Source of the DNA: Desulfobacula sp.
GTDB lineage: Bacteria > Desulfobacterota > Desulfobacteria > Desulfobacterales > Desulfobacteraceae
Assembly (NCBI GenBank): GCA_018645325.1
Contig: JABGOU010000002.1
Location: 62,001-126,000, forward strand
DNA: 64,000 bases
Direction: 5' to 3'
The notes beneath the pieces were generated by a model, which was given only the letters and a program-made list of their open reading frames with translations, was not told where the DNA came from and did no database searches. This document shows, piece by piece, positions 44,028 to 52,158 of this stretch. Within the stretch, counting starts at the first letter, position 1. Each line of letters begins with the position of its first letter. The position numbers and the translations under genes were made by a program.

Positions 44028-44993
44028 CTATTTTAAAACACCTTTTTCTTTCCAGAATTTTACAGCACCTGGATGGAAAGGCGTTACAACACCGTCAGCA
44101 CCGGTTGCAAGGGCCATTTTTTTAAATGTCTTTTTCGCAGCATGCATATGGGCCAGACCCGCATCGGAATAAATAAGGGAAAGGATTTCATATACAGCAT
44201 CTGCAGACACTTTTGAATTGGCTACCCAAAGAGCTGAATCCTGAAAGGAAGGAGATTCATAATCTACACCCTTATAGGTATTGGCAGGAACAGACAATTT
44301 TGCAAAATATGGATATTTCTTATAAAATCCGCTTGCCATGGCATCTGCATCAAGGTTTACAAGAGCAATCTCATTTGTCTGAGCCGCCATGATGACAGCA
44401 CCGCTTGGGAAAGCAGTAAACAGCCAGAAGGCATCCAGTTGTTTGTTTCCAAATGCCTGGGCTGCATCATTATAACCCATTGCATTTCTTTCAATTTTAT
44501 CCCAGACTCCCATGTGGGAGAAAAAGAGTTCACAGTTTGCAAAAGCACCGGAACCGGCATTACCAACACCCACTTTTTTGCCGACAAGATCTTTTACACT
44601 TTTAATTCCAGAACCTTTACGTGTAACCAACTGACCTGGCGCGCCATAGAGCCAAGCAACTGCCATAACATCTTCATACTTTTTGGTATCATTTTTCATC
44701 ATGCCATTTCGACCCAGATAAACATGCCCGGAATAAACAACACTAAACTGTTGTTTACCGGCATTTGTTTTTCTCAGATTTTCCACGGAACCTGCTGAAG
44801 ACTGTGCCTGCACTTTAAATGTAGCAGACGCTTTTACCGGTTTATAGACCTGAACGGCGTTTGCAACCACCTGGAATGTACCACCGGCAGGACCACCTCC
44901 GAATACGAGTCTTTCTTTTGAAAAGGCTGTCTGGCAAAATGCCAGAGTGAGAACAGCGATAAACCCAATGACTAATAATTGTTTACTCTTCAT
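44028..44993 (-). CDS. TAXI-family TRAP transporter solute-binding protein
   Basis: The protein has 321 residues with a signal peptide (MKSKQLLVIGFIAVLTLAFCQTAFS). The mature N-terminus KERLVFGGGPAGGTFQVVANAV is the TAXI signature (G-x-x-x-G-T-F). SSAGSVENLRKTNAGKQQFSVVYSGHVYLGRNG and KVGVGNAGSGAFANCELFFSHMGVWDKI follow. ATG 44993 is preferred because GGAGG lies just upstream; the longer frame begins inside that site. It captures the substrate in the periplasm for the fused TRAP permease downstream. Confidence 0.95.
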   Translation of the reverse strand: MKSKQLLVIGFIAVLTLAFCQTAFSKERLVFGGGPAGGTFQVVANAVQVYKPVKASATFKVQAQSSAGSVENLRKTNAGKQQFSVVYSGHVYLGRNGMMKNDTKKYEDVMAVAWLYGAPGQLVTRKGSGIKSVKDLVGKKVGVGNAGSGAFANCELFFSHMGVWDKIERNAMGYNDAAQAFGNKQLDAFWLFTAFPSGAVIMAAQTNEIALVNLDADAMASGFYKKYPYFAKLSVPANTYKGVDYESPSFQDSALWVANSKVSADAVYEILSLIYSDAGLAHMHAAKKTFKKMALATGADGVVTPFHPGAVKFWKEKGVLK

Positions 44994-45124
44994 ACGATCC
45001 TCCATTTTGTTAGTGTTAAAACATAAAAATCCATTTTTACCATTTTATTAAGCTACTAAATATGGAGTCAATGGATCAATTGGAGGATTTCTGATTCTGA
45101 TGTAGGTAAATTTCTTACACACAT

Positions 45125-45928
45125 CTAATTATTATATTTTTTATCGACGATCTGATCCAATGAAGATAGGATATGGGAAAATCTTTCACCCTTTTTAGAG
45201 TTTTCCTTATAAAATTCAAGGCATTTTTTAACAATTTGCAACACTTCACCATGGGTGTGGAGTCCCGGAACCTCCATGGCAAGCCTGGGATGGCGCCCCA
45301 ACCTTCCCCCCAGCATTACCCGGAAGCCTTTTTCTTTTTGCACAATTATTCCTGTGGGGCATGCACTGATACATTTGGCACACATCAAACATTGATCATA
45401 ATCAATCAAAGGCAATTCATTTTCATAATCAAGTGTGATGGCTTTTTCCTTACAAGCTTCCACGCATGCATTGCATAGTATGCATTCTTCATCTGAGATC
45501 CCGGGAAGAACCGATCCAATAATACCGATATCCACGATCTGGGGTCTTGAACAGGCATTGGGACAATCGGAAATCGCAGCCCTGAATTCATGATGAAATT
45601 TCAAGTCCCCCTCAACCGTCTCTTTTAAAAAACCAAGGATATCCTCTTTTTCAATAATTTTCTCAATATCCTTTGCAAGCCCTGTTCCAGAATTCGCCGT
45701 GTTCGGACATCCAGAACTCCCAAAGCAGGTGGTGACTTCATACCCTTTGATCTCTTTTTTCATTCCGCCCTTGGACAGAAATTTTTTCTTTAATTCATTC
45801 ACATCTGAGAATTCAACAGATGTCTTTGACTTTTGCTGGGCATGGGCCTCAACTTTTCTCTTAACTTTTTTCCTTACAAAAAATGGGACTTTTTTAATGG
45901 CTCTGTCTGCTTCTTCAGACCATTTCAT
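45125..45928 (-). CDS. Siroheme-[4Fe-4S]/ferredoxin protein with N-terminal PCP_red-like domain (small sulfite-reductase-like)
   Basis: The protein has 267 residues. Residues 1-50 (KWSEEADRAIKKVPFFVRKKVKRKVEAHA) resemble the PCP_red domain of light-independent protochlorophyllide reductase. Residues 55-140 carry the siroheme/[4Fe-4S] pattern C68-x5-C74 and C122-x3-C126, as in sulfite/nitrite reductases. Residues 145-195 hold two classical [4Fe-4S] motifs (C149/152/155/159 and C180/183/186/190). It is too short to be a full sulfite reductase. It overlaps the ferredoxin-like gene by 4 bp and lies in the hcp cluster, so a role in NO/hydroxylamine or sulfur-redox chemistry is likely but unproved. 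Confidence 0.8.
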   Translation of the reverse strand: MKWSEEADRAIKKVPFFVRKKVKRKVEAHAQQKSKTSVEFSDVNELKKKFLSKGGMKKEIKGYEVTTCFGSSGCPNTANSGTGLAKDIEKIIEKEDILGFLKETVEGDLKFHHEFRAAISDCPNACSRPQIVDIGIIGSVLPGISDEECILCNACVEACKEKAITLDYENELPLIDYDQCLMCAKCISACPTGIIVQKEKGFRVMLGGRLGRHPRLAMEVPGLHTHGEVLQIVKKCLEFYKENSKKGERFSHILSSLDQIVDKKYNN

Positions 45929-46671
45929 GAAAGGATCTCTCCCCGGGCACTGATCACAACTTCTTTAAAAGGAATCTCAACATCTGCTTTAGCAAGGGCC
46001 TTTTTAACGATGACTGGCATGGCTGAACAACAGGGTACTTCCATGATAACCGAGGTTATACTTTTGATCCCTGACACTTTAAACACCTGGGATAGTTTTT
46101 CAACGTATTCTTCGGCATTATCAAACTTGGGACAACCGATCATAACAGCCTTTCCAGAAAGAAAATCTGCATGAAATGTGGGATAGGCCACGGGTACGCA
46201 ATCAGCTGCAATCAAAAGATCTGCATCTCTTAAAAAAGGTGCCCCAGGTGGAACCAGCTTGATCTGAACCGGCCAGTGGCCCAGTGAAGATCTACCACCG
46301 GATGTTGCAACTTGCGAATGGTTTGTACAGCCACAAGCCTCAGCCTTACCCGCTGTGGGAAAAGTCTTCAGGGTTGTGGACGGACACCCGCAGGCAATGG
46401 GTTCAGTTGCTTTTTTTGCAGCTTTTTGCTCTTTTAAAAGTTCTTCCACTGCTTCTTCATCAAAATCATCTGCTTCTCTTTCTATAATCTTTAACGCATC
46501 CTCGGGGCAGTCTCCGATACAGGCTCCTAGACCATCACAATACTTATCTGCAATGACCTTTGCCTTACCATCGATAATCTGGATAGCACCTTCTGCACAG
46601 GCAATCACACAATTACCGCATCCGTTACATAATTCTTCATCTATTTCAATTATTTTTCTGGTTATTTTCAT
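45925..46671 (-). CDS. Ferredoxin-like iron-sulfur protein with C-terminal domain of unknown function (FrdX-like)
   Basis: The protein has 248 residues. The N-terminal part has one classical [4Fe-4S] motif (C15, C18, C21, C25) and a second, partial motif (C45, C51, C55; C-x5-C-x3-C) in ADKYCDGLGACIGDCPEDA. A linker with paired cysteines follows (CGCPSTT, CGCTNHS), then a ~110-residue domain (SLGHWPVQIKLVPPGAPFLRDADLLIAADCVPVAYPTFHADFLSGKAVMIGCPKFD). Such proteins accompany hcp in many anaerobes and probably pass electrons to Hcp. ATG 46671 follows AAGGAGA. It is coupled to the downstream siroheme-type gene. Confidence 0.87.
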   Translation of the reverse strand: MKITRKIIEIDEELCNGCGNCVIACAEGAIQIIDGKAKVIADKYCDGLGACIGDCPEDALKIIEREADDFDEEAVEELLKEQKAAKKATEPIACGCPSTTLKTFPTAGKAEACGCTNHSQVATSGGRSSLGHWPVQIKLVPPGAPFLRDADLLIAADCVPVAYPTFHADFLSGKAVMIGCPKFDNAEEYVEKLSQVFKVSGIKSITSVIMEVPCCSAMPVIVKKALAKADVEIPFKEVVISARGEILS

Positions 46672-46744
46672 TTGTGTTCTCCTTCATTTTTATATCAATT
46701 TGAGTAATACTTTCTTTATATTGTCTATTATTCAATCAGATTTC

Positions 46745-47479
46745 TTAATTTGTTTCCAGCAAAACCTGTTTTGCAAGCTGGTTTCCTGCTGGTGTTAAAA
46801 ACAATTTGTCAATTTTAGCACTAAATTCTTCTTCATTCACATCTTCTTTCTTTTCGCAGGCAGCCATATGGGTCAGCATGTCTGCTTCGTGCAGGATTTT
46901 TTGCTCTAAACTGTCTTCGCCTGCAGGACGATTATGGTGTCCGATAATTTCAATGACTTCATTGATTAATTCTTCTTTGGCTCCCAGTTTTCCCAGGAGC
47001 TCTCTTGCCACTTCAGGGCTTTCTTTTTCTATATCTTGGGGCTTGTCTGAATCATATTTTTCCAGGGCATTTTTTACACCGATATCATATAAATATGCTG
47101 CACAAAGGATTACCGGAAGATTTGCTTTTTCCTTTTTTCCTATTTTTTCTACAAAATTTGCCACTTTTGCTGCATGCCCGATCCGTTTAAAATCTGTTCC
47201 AAGATATCTTTTAACTTCTACTGCTAAACGATCCTTGAGAAGGTCGTCTCTTTGTGCAACAAACTCTTCGGGAAGAGTGCCAAGACATTGCTCGGCAAAT
47301 TTGCAATAGGATGCACATCCAAAATCCATCTTGGGGTTCACAATTTTTTTCTTGCAGCCAGCACATCTTCGAGTGGCATCATCCTTGAAAAATTCCATGG
47401 GGTGACCGCATTCCGGACACTCAGTTTCAAAGATGGCATCTTCACTCCAGTATTGAGTATCTTGTCCCGGACATTTCAT
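46745..47479 (-). CDS. Zinc-ribbon plus degenerate HD-domain protein in the hcp cluster
   Basis: The protein has 244 residues. A Cys-rich N-terminal region (C3; C21/C24 and C39/C42, a zinc ribbon; C55, C59, C65) is followed by an HD-like helical domain at about 75-210. H102, the H181-H182 pair, H198 and D200 are in place, but the central His-Asp dyad reads Tyr131-Asp132 (AAYLYDIG). The start is ATG 47479 behind AAGGAGG; the longer frame upstream lacks support. It lies between hcp and the ferredoxin gene in the same direction. Function unknown; a regulatory or nucleotide-binding role is possible. Confidence 0.8.
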   Translation of the reverse strand: MKCPGQDTQYWSEDAIFETECPECGHPMEFFKDDATRRCAGCKKKIVNPKMDFGCASYCKFAEQCLGTLPEEFVAQRDDLLKDRLAVEVKRYLGTDFKRIGHAAKVANFVEKIGKKEKANLPVILCAAYLYDIGVKNALEKYDSDKPQDIEKESPEVARELLGKLGAKEELINEVIEIIGHHNRPAGEDSLEQKILHEADMLTHMAACEKKEDVNEEEFSAKIDKLFLTPAGNQLAKQVLLETN

Positions 47480-47511
47480 TTTAAGCCTCCTTGCAAACCT
47501 ATATTGTGAAA

Positions 47512-47540
47512 GCCGGTGCAGGATTAATTCGTACACCGGC
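47512..47540 (-). promoter_or_regulatory. Hairpin between hcp and the HD-like gene
   Basis: On the minus strand GCCGGTG..CACCGGC pairs perfectly over 7 bp. It lies 16 bp after the hcp stop and before the next gene's Shine-Dalgarno. It may partially terminate or stabilise the hcp transcript, making hcp more abundant than downstream genes. Confidence 0.5.
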
Positions 47541-47555
47541 GTTAATTTTATTTAC

Positions 47556-49199
47556 TTATTTACCCTGCATCATGGCTTCGATATCAGCATCCGGTTCTGT
47601 AATCGGTTTAATATCAAAATTTTCTACAAGTACGTTCAAAACCGTTGGGGATACAAATGCAGGCAAAGAGGGTCCAAGCCGGATGCCTTTAACTCCCAGA
47701 TGAAGAAGGGCCAGAAGAACTGCAACCGCTTTTTGCTCATACCAGCCAATATCAAAGGAAATCGGCAGGTCGTTGATATCATCAAGTTCAAAAACTTCTT
47801 TAAGTTTAAGGGCAATGACTGCAAGTGAATAACAATCGTTGCATTGACCAGCATCAAGAACCCTTGGAATTCCACCGATATCACCAAGATTCAGCTTGTT
47901 ATATCTGTATTTTGCACATCCGGCGGTAAGAATAACTGCATCTTTTGGTAATTTTTCAGCGACTTCGGTAAAATAATTTCTCCCTTTTTGACGACCGTCA
48001 CACCCTGCCATAACTACAAATCTTTTAATGGCACCTGATTTTACTGCATCCACGACTTTATCAGCAAGAGCCAGTACCTGGTTGTGGGCAAACCCGCCAA
48101 CAATAGTCCCGGTTTCAATTTGGGTGGGTGCACTGCATGTTTTTGCCTTTTCAACGATGGCGCTAAAATCTTTTGCTCCTTCATTCACCCTGTCAGTGAT
48201 ATGGGGAGTATCAGAATAAGAGGCAACGCCTGTTGTATAAAGCCTGTCCAGGTAAGTATTTGTCTTTTTCAATGGTACCAGACAATTTGTGGTCATGAGA
48301 ATCGGGCCGTTAAAGGACTCAAATTCCTGATTTTGATGCCACCAGGACCCGCCATAATTGCCCTTTAAATGATCATATTTTTTAAATGCAGGATAATAAT
48401 TGGCAGGGAGCATTTCTCCATGGGTGTACACATCCACACCCGTTCCTTGAGTCTGTTTTAAAAGTTCTTCCATATCTTTAAGATCATGCCCGGAGATCAG
48501 TATTCCAGGATTTGATCCCACACCAATGTTGACCTCACTTAATTCCGGATGGCCGTAGGCAGTGGTATTGGCTTCATCAAGGGCTGCCATGGTTGTTACA
48601 GTAATTTCACCGGCCTTAAGAACCATGGCCACCATCTCATCCACGGAAAGGTCCTGTGTTGTTGAAGCAAGTGCTTCATAAAGGAAATCCCAGATCTCAT
48701 CCTTTGTAACTCCTAAGACCGCTGCATGGTCCGCATAGGCAGCAATTCCCTTAAGACCCAGTATGAGAAGCTCTCTTAAGGATCTGACATCTTCGTTCTC
48801 TGTTGCAAGCACTCCTACCGTAGTAGCTTTAGTCTTAAATTGGGATACATCATTTGAATACCATGTAGCACTTTCATGAAGATCTGAACCGATTTTACCA
48901 TTTGCAGATTCAAAAAGTTCTTTTTTAAGAGTCTGAGCGCGGTTTATCCAGTTAACAAGATTTTCATCATTAAAATTTGCATTTGTAATGGTTGTAAAAA
49001 GTCCCTGGGCAATAAATTTTCCTGTTGTATCAGGAACCTCTACACCGTCAGCCTGGGCCTTGCTTGCAATCACAGCAATTCCCTTTAGGTTATAAATTAA
49101 AAGGTCCTGCAGATCAGATGTATCACTTTCTTTTCCACACATTCCCTTAATAGTACACCCTTCGCCCTTTGCTGCTTCCTGACATTGAAAACAAAACAT
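47556..49199 (-). CDS. hcp: Hybrid cluster protein / hydroxylamine reductase, class I
   Basis: This 547-residue Hcp reduces hydroxylamine and NO and forms part of S-nitrosation/nitrosative-stress defence. The N-terminal cluster ligands C3-x2-C6-x8-C15-x5-C21 match class I Hcp from Desulfovibrio. Further conserved parts are [36 protein letters not shown] (hybrid-cluster His/Glu region), [37 protein letters not shown] and [12 protein letters not shown]. The start has AAGGAG upstream. It is divergent from a Crp/Fnr-type regulator with an FNR-like palindrome between them. Confidence 0.97.
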   Translation of the reverse strand: MFCFQCQEAAKGEGCTIKGMCGKESDTSDLQDLLIYNLKGIAVIASKAQADGVEVPDTTGKFIAQGLFTTITNANFNDENLVNWINRAQTLKKELFESANGKIGSDLHESATWYSNDVSQFKTKATTVGVLATENEDVRSLRELLILGLKGIAAYADHAAVLGVTKDEIWDFLYEALASTTQDLSVDEMVAMVLKAGEITVTTMAALDEANTTAYGHPELSEVNIGVGSNPGILISGHDLKDMEELLKQTQGTGVDVYTHGEMLPANYYPAFKKYDHLKGNYGGSWWHQNQEFESFNGPILMTTNCLVPLKKTNTYLDRLYTTGVASYSDTPHITDRVNEGAKDFSAIVEKAKTCSAPTQIETGTIVGGFAHNQVLALADKVVDAVKSGAIKRFVVMAGCDGRQKGRNYFTEVAEKLPKDAVILTAGCAKYRYNKLNLGDIGGIPRVLDAGQCNDCYSLAVIALKLKEVFELDDINDLPISFDIGWYEQKAVAVLLALLHLGVKGIRLGPSLPAFVSPTVLNVLVENFDIKPITEPDADIEAMMQGK

Positions 49200-49282
49200 T
49201 TAACTTTCTCCTTATCTTTATGTTGATGAACGATTAATCTTTACATCCTGTCCTGAACTTATTATAAAAAAGGATATAACTC

Positions 49283-49298
49283 CTTGACCTGGATCAAG
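49283..49298. promoter_or_regulatory. FNR/HcpR-like operator in the hcp-crp intergenic region
   Basis: The 16-bp CTTGACCTGGATCAAG has perfect outer arms CTTGA/TCAAG and fits the TTGAC-N4-ATCAA shape of FNR-like sites. It lies between the divergent hcp and Crp/Fnr genes. Known HcpR regulators control hcp and ferredoxin genes in Desulfo-type bacteria, so this is the likely HcpR-type site. Confidence 0.65.
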
Positions 49299-49374
49299 TA
49301 ATCTGATTTTTTTATTTTTTTTGATTTAGAAAATTTTTAATTGTTTTTGAATATTAATCGGAGAATTATACTTT

Positions 49375-50049
49375 ATTAAAAAATTAAACTCAATACCTCT
49401 TTTTTCCGGTCTCGCCCAAGAACACCTGGAAAAAATCGCCTCCATTGCCTCAACACTTAAATTTGACAAGGGTGAAATAATTTTTCATGAAGGAGACAAG
49501 GGAAACGGATTTTATATGGTTGAGAAAGGAAAAATTAAAGTTTTTAAACTCTCCTATGAGGGTAAAGAACAAATCCTTCATATTTATGGTCCAGGCAACA
49601 CCTTTGGAGAGGTTCCGGTTTTTGAAGGCAAAAATTTTCCAGCCTCTTCCATGGCCCTTGAAAAATCTGTCATTCTTTTCCTTCCCAGAGATAAATTTGT
49701 AGATTTGATTACGGCAACACCGGGGCTGGGGATGATCATGCTGGCAGATTTATCCAAGCGGCTTCGAGACTTTACCATGCAGATTGAAAACTTGAGTTTA
49801 AAAGAAGTCCCTGCAAGGCTTGCCGCCTATATCCTCACACTTTCCAAAGAACAACAAAATAAAACCCAGGTGACACTTCCCATATCAAAAGCACAATTAT
49901 CCAACCTGATTGGAACCACGCCTGAAACTGTCTCAAGGATATTAAAAAAAATGATGGAATCTTCTTTTATTGAAGTCCAGACCAAAACTATTTTAATTAA
50001 AGATTTTGAAGGGCTTATTAACCTTTCAGAGTCAGGAAGCCTTTCTTAA
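49375..50049 (+). CDS. Crp/Fnr-family transcriptional regulator (HcpR-like), probable non-AUG start
   Basis: The protein has 224 residues if read from ATT 49375. The first ~45 residues (KKLNSIPLFSGLAQEHLEKIASIA, then KFDKGEIIFHEGDKGNGFYMVEKGKIKVF) are clear cNMP-binding-domain sequence and lie in frame upstream of the first ATG (49516). Starting at 49516 would delete the first strands of the domain. GGAGAA at 49360-49365 lies 9 bp before ATT, a start codon that bacteria use rarely (known from infC). The C-terminal Crp HTH is intact (LPISKAQLSNLIGTTPETVSRILKKM). It probably senses redox or nitrosative stress and controls hcp. Confidence 0.87.
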   Translation: MKKLNSIPLFSGLAQEHLEKIASIASTLKFDKGEIIFHEGDKGNGFYMVEKGKIKVFKLSYEGKEQILHIYGPGNTFGEVPVFEGKNFPASSMALEKSVILFLPRDKFVDLITATPGLGMIMLADLSKRLRDFTMQIENLSLKEVPARLAAYILTLSKEQQNKTQVTLPISKAQLSNLIGTTPETVSRILKKMMESSFIEVQTKTILIKDFEGLINLSESGSLS

Positions 50050-50077
50050 GAGAGAAAAAGTATTCATTGTATGATAA

Positions 50078-50229
50078 AAAAAAGAGGTAAGGTTGATTTC
50101 TGCTGGAATTGATGAAATCCCATGGCATACAAAAATATAGAAGATGTCATGGATCAACAAAAGGGTCTTGTTAAAATTGTGGCAAAATTTGAGTCCAAGC
50201 TGGTAAAAATGGCGCCATCCGGCAGATAA
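50078..50229 (+). pseudogene. C-terminal remnant of an rtcB-like RNA ligase gene, frameshifted
   Basis: In frame, 50078-50119 reads KKEVRLISAGIDEI, and after a one-base loss the next frame reads MAYKNIEDVMDQQKGLVKIV and on to a stop at 50227-50229. The pattern of ISAGIDEIP + AYK-I-VM-Q-LV resembles the C-terminus of RtcB-type RNA ligases. The one-base loss in the Pro codon (CCC-ATG junction) breaks the frame, and TGA TAA stops lie directly upstream. Only about 50 codons remain. This is pattern recognition, not a database result. Confidence 0.5.
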
Positions 50230-50276
50230 AAACGAAGATAAAAATGGGCATTATTATTTTTTATTAACCCAGGGGA

Positions 50277-50316
50277 CAAATAAAAATAGATGGGAATGTT
50301 CCTCTATTTTTATTTG
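50277..50316 (+). promoter_or_regulatory. Long perfect hairpin in the aor leader
   Basis: A 14-bp perfect stem CAAATAAAAATAGA/TCTATTTTTATTTG has a loop that itself carries GGAA/TTCC. It ends 23 bp before the aor start codon and just upstream of its AAGGAGG site. It could be a terminator for the upstream remnant or a leader element controlling aor. Confidence 0.6.
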
Positions 50317-50339
50317 ACAACTTAGCCAAGGAGGAAAAA

Positions 50340-52067
50340 ATGGGGAAATTATTAAGGGTAAATACCAAAGAAAAAACATTTGCTTTCGAAGGAGTACCAG
50401 GAGCTTATGAAGGTCTCGGCGGCCGGGCACTCACATCCAAAATGATCCTGGATGAAGTACCTGCGACCTGTCATGCTCTTGGAAAATCAAACAAACTGAT
50501 TTTCGCACCAGGACTTCTTACAGGATCCCCTGCAGCCAATTCAGGCAGATTGTCTGCAGGCGCCAAATCACCACTGACAGGTGGTATTAAAGAGAGCAAT
50601 TCAGGCGGATATGCTTCCCAGAAACTTGCAAAACTGGGTATTACCGCTCTGGTTCTCGAAGACAAGCCTGAAACTGCTGATTACAGCATTCTTGTCATAA
50701 ATAATGAGGGGGTACAAATCCTTCCAGCCGGAGATCTTACCGGCAAAGGCAATTATGCCGTCATGGAAATCCTTTGGGAAAAATATGGAAAAAATGTTGC
50801 CGTTATCAGTATTGGCCAGGCAGGAGAGCAATGTCTCAAAGGGGCCAGTATGAACCAGGCGGATTTAAACGGAAGACCGGGACGTGCCCATGGTAGAGGA
50901 GGTCTTGGTGCCGTCATGGGATCAAAAAAAATCAAAGCCATTGTGGTGGATGACAAAGGTGCGCCCCGTGTTGAAATTAAAGATCCTGATGCTTTTAAAG
51001 CTGCCAATAAGAAATGGGCAAACATGTTAAGAAGTCATCCGGTCTCAGGAGAAGGGCTGCCTGCCCTTGGTACGGCAGTGCTGGTAAATGTAATCAATGA
51101 AGCCGGTGCATTTCCGACCAAGAACTTTCGCTCCGGCCGGTTTGAGCATGCCCAGGATATAAGCGGCGAAAAAATGGCTGAACTGATTGAAGAAAGAGGG
51201 GGTGTTACAACGGAAGGATGCCATCCGGGCTGTGTCATTAAATGTTCCAATGTGTACCATGACAAAGATGGTAAATATCTCACATCCGGTTTTGAATATG
51301 AAACCATCTGGGCATTTGGTGCCCATACCACTATCAAAGAGCTTGATGATATTGCCATGCTGGACAGGTTGTGTGATGATTTTGGCCTTGATACCATAGA
51401 AATGGGTGTTGCATTAGGTATTGCCATGGAAGGCGGCATGATTCCATGGGGAGACGGAAAGGCTGCTATCGATCTTCTTTCAAAAGTCGGCGGATATGCC
51501 CCTGAAGGAAAAATCATTGGTAACGGTGCCTTATTCACAGGAGATGCCCTTGGTGTGGACCGGGTACCTGTGGTCAAAAAACAGGCGTTTCCTGCCTATG
51601 ACCCAAGATCCTGTAAAGGCGTCGGAGTCACCTATGCCACAACACCCATGGGCGCGGATCATACTGCCGGATATGGAGTTACTGCAAATATTCTGAGCGT
51701 TGGCGGAACCATTGACCCCTGCAAAAAAGAAGGAAATGTTGAACTTTCCCAAAACCTTCAGATTGCAACTGCAGCCATTGATTCTGCAGGGCTTTGCCTG
51801 TTTATTGCCTTTGCTGTTCTTGACGATGCAGGTGGAGTTCCAACCATTGTGGATATGCTTAACGCAATGTATGGACTGACTCTAACACCGGATGATGTGG
51901 TTGCCCTTGGGAAAGCTACACTGAACAATGAAAAGGAATTTAATAAAAAAGCCGGGTTCACAAAAGTTGATGATCAGCTTCCAGAAATGTTCAGCGAAAC
52001 ATTTGCGCCCCACAATACAACCTGGGATTTTACTGCCGAAGAGTTGTCAAAAACACTCGATTTTTAA
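50340..52067 (+). CDS. aor: Tungsten/molybdenum aldehyde:ferredoxin oxidoreductase
   Basis: This 575-residue AOR catalyses aldehyde to carboxylate (or the reverse) with ferredoxin and a bis-pyranopterin W or Mo cofactor. GKLLRVNTKEKTFAFEG and GLGGRALTSKMIL open the AOR_N domain (1-200), with RLSAGAKSPLTGGIKESNSGGYA near 78-100. C-terminal cysteines for the [4Fe-4S] cluster are C-x3-C-x3-C in EGCHPGCVIKCSN near 300 and a late Cys near residue 487. ATG 50340 follows AAGGAGG. It stands alone, closed by a strong terminator. It may detoxify aldehydes or serve in acid/alcohol metabolism. Confidence 0.96.
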   Translation: MGKLLRVNTKEKTFAFEGVPGAYEGLGGRALTSKMILDEVPATCHALGKSNKLIFAPGLLTGSPAANSGRLSAGAKSPLTGGIKESNSGGYASQKLAKLGITALVLEDKPETADYSILVINNEGVQILPAGDLTGKGNYAVMEILWEKYGKNVAVISIGQAGEQCLKGASMNQADLNGRPGRAHGRGGLGAVMGSKKIKAIVVDDKGAPRVEIKDPDAFKAANKKWANMLRSHPVSGEGLPALGTAVLVNVINEAGAFPTKNFRSGRFEHAQDISGEKMAELIEERGGVTTEGCHPGCVIKCSNVYHDKDGKYLTSGFEYETIWAFGAHTTIKELDDIAMLDRLCDDFGLDTIEMGVALGIAMEGGMIPWGDGKAAIDLLSKVGGYAPEGKIIGNGALFTGDALGVDRVPVVKKQAFPAYDPRSCKGVGVTYATTPMGADHTAGYGVTANILSVGGTIDPCKKEGNVELSQNLQIATAAIDSAGLCLFIAFAVLDDAGGVPTIVDMLNAMYGLTLTPDDVVALGKATLNNEKEFNKKAGFTKVDDQLPEMFSETFAPHNTTWDFTAEELSKTLDF

Positions 52068-52088
52068 AATTTTAACTGAATAGCACTA

Positions 52089-52121
52089 AAATAAGGGCAG
52101 AATTTCTGCCCTTATTTTTTT
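52089..52121 (+). terminator. Intrinsic terminator of aor
   Basis: The 14-bp stem AAATAAGGGCAGAA/TTCTGCCCTTATTT is followed by a T-run. It begins 22 bp after the aor stop. Confidence 0.9.
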
Positions 52122-52158
52122 AATTCTAACTTTAATCTGTAAGGATTAAGAATTCCAA

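Noticed and set aside
50122..50229. 35-codon ORF between the Crp/Fnr gene and aor as a small gene
   Set aside because: It reads as the end of a larger protein, with its preceding part in another frame directly upstream, and has no good ribosome-binding site. A remnant is the better explanation.
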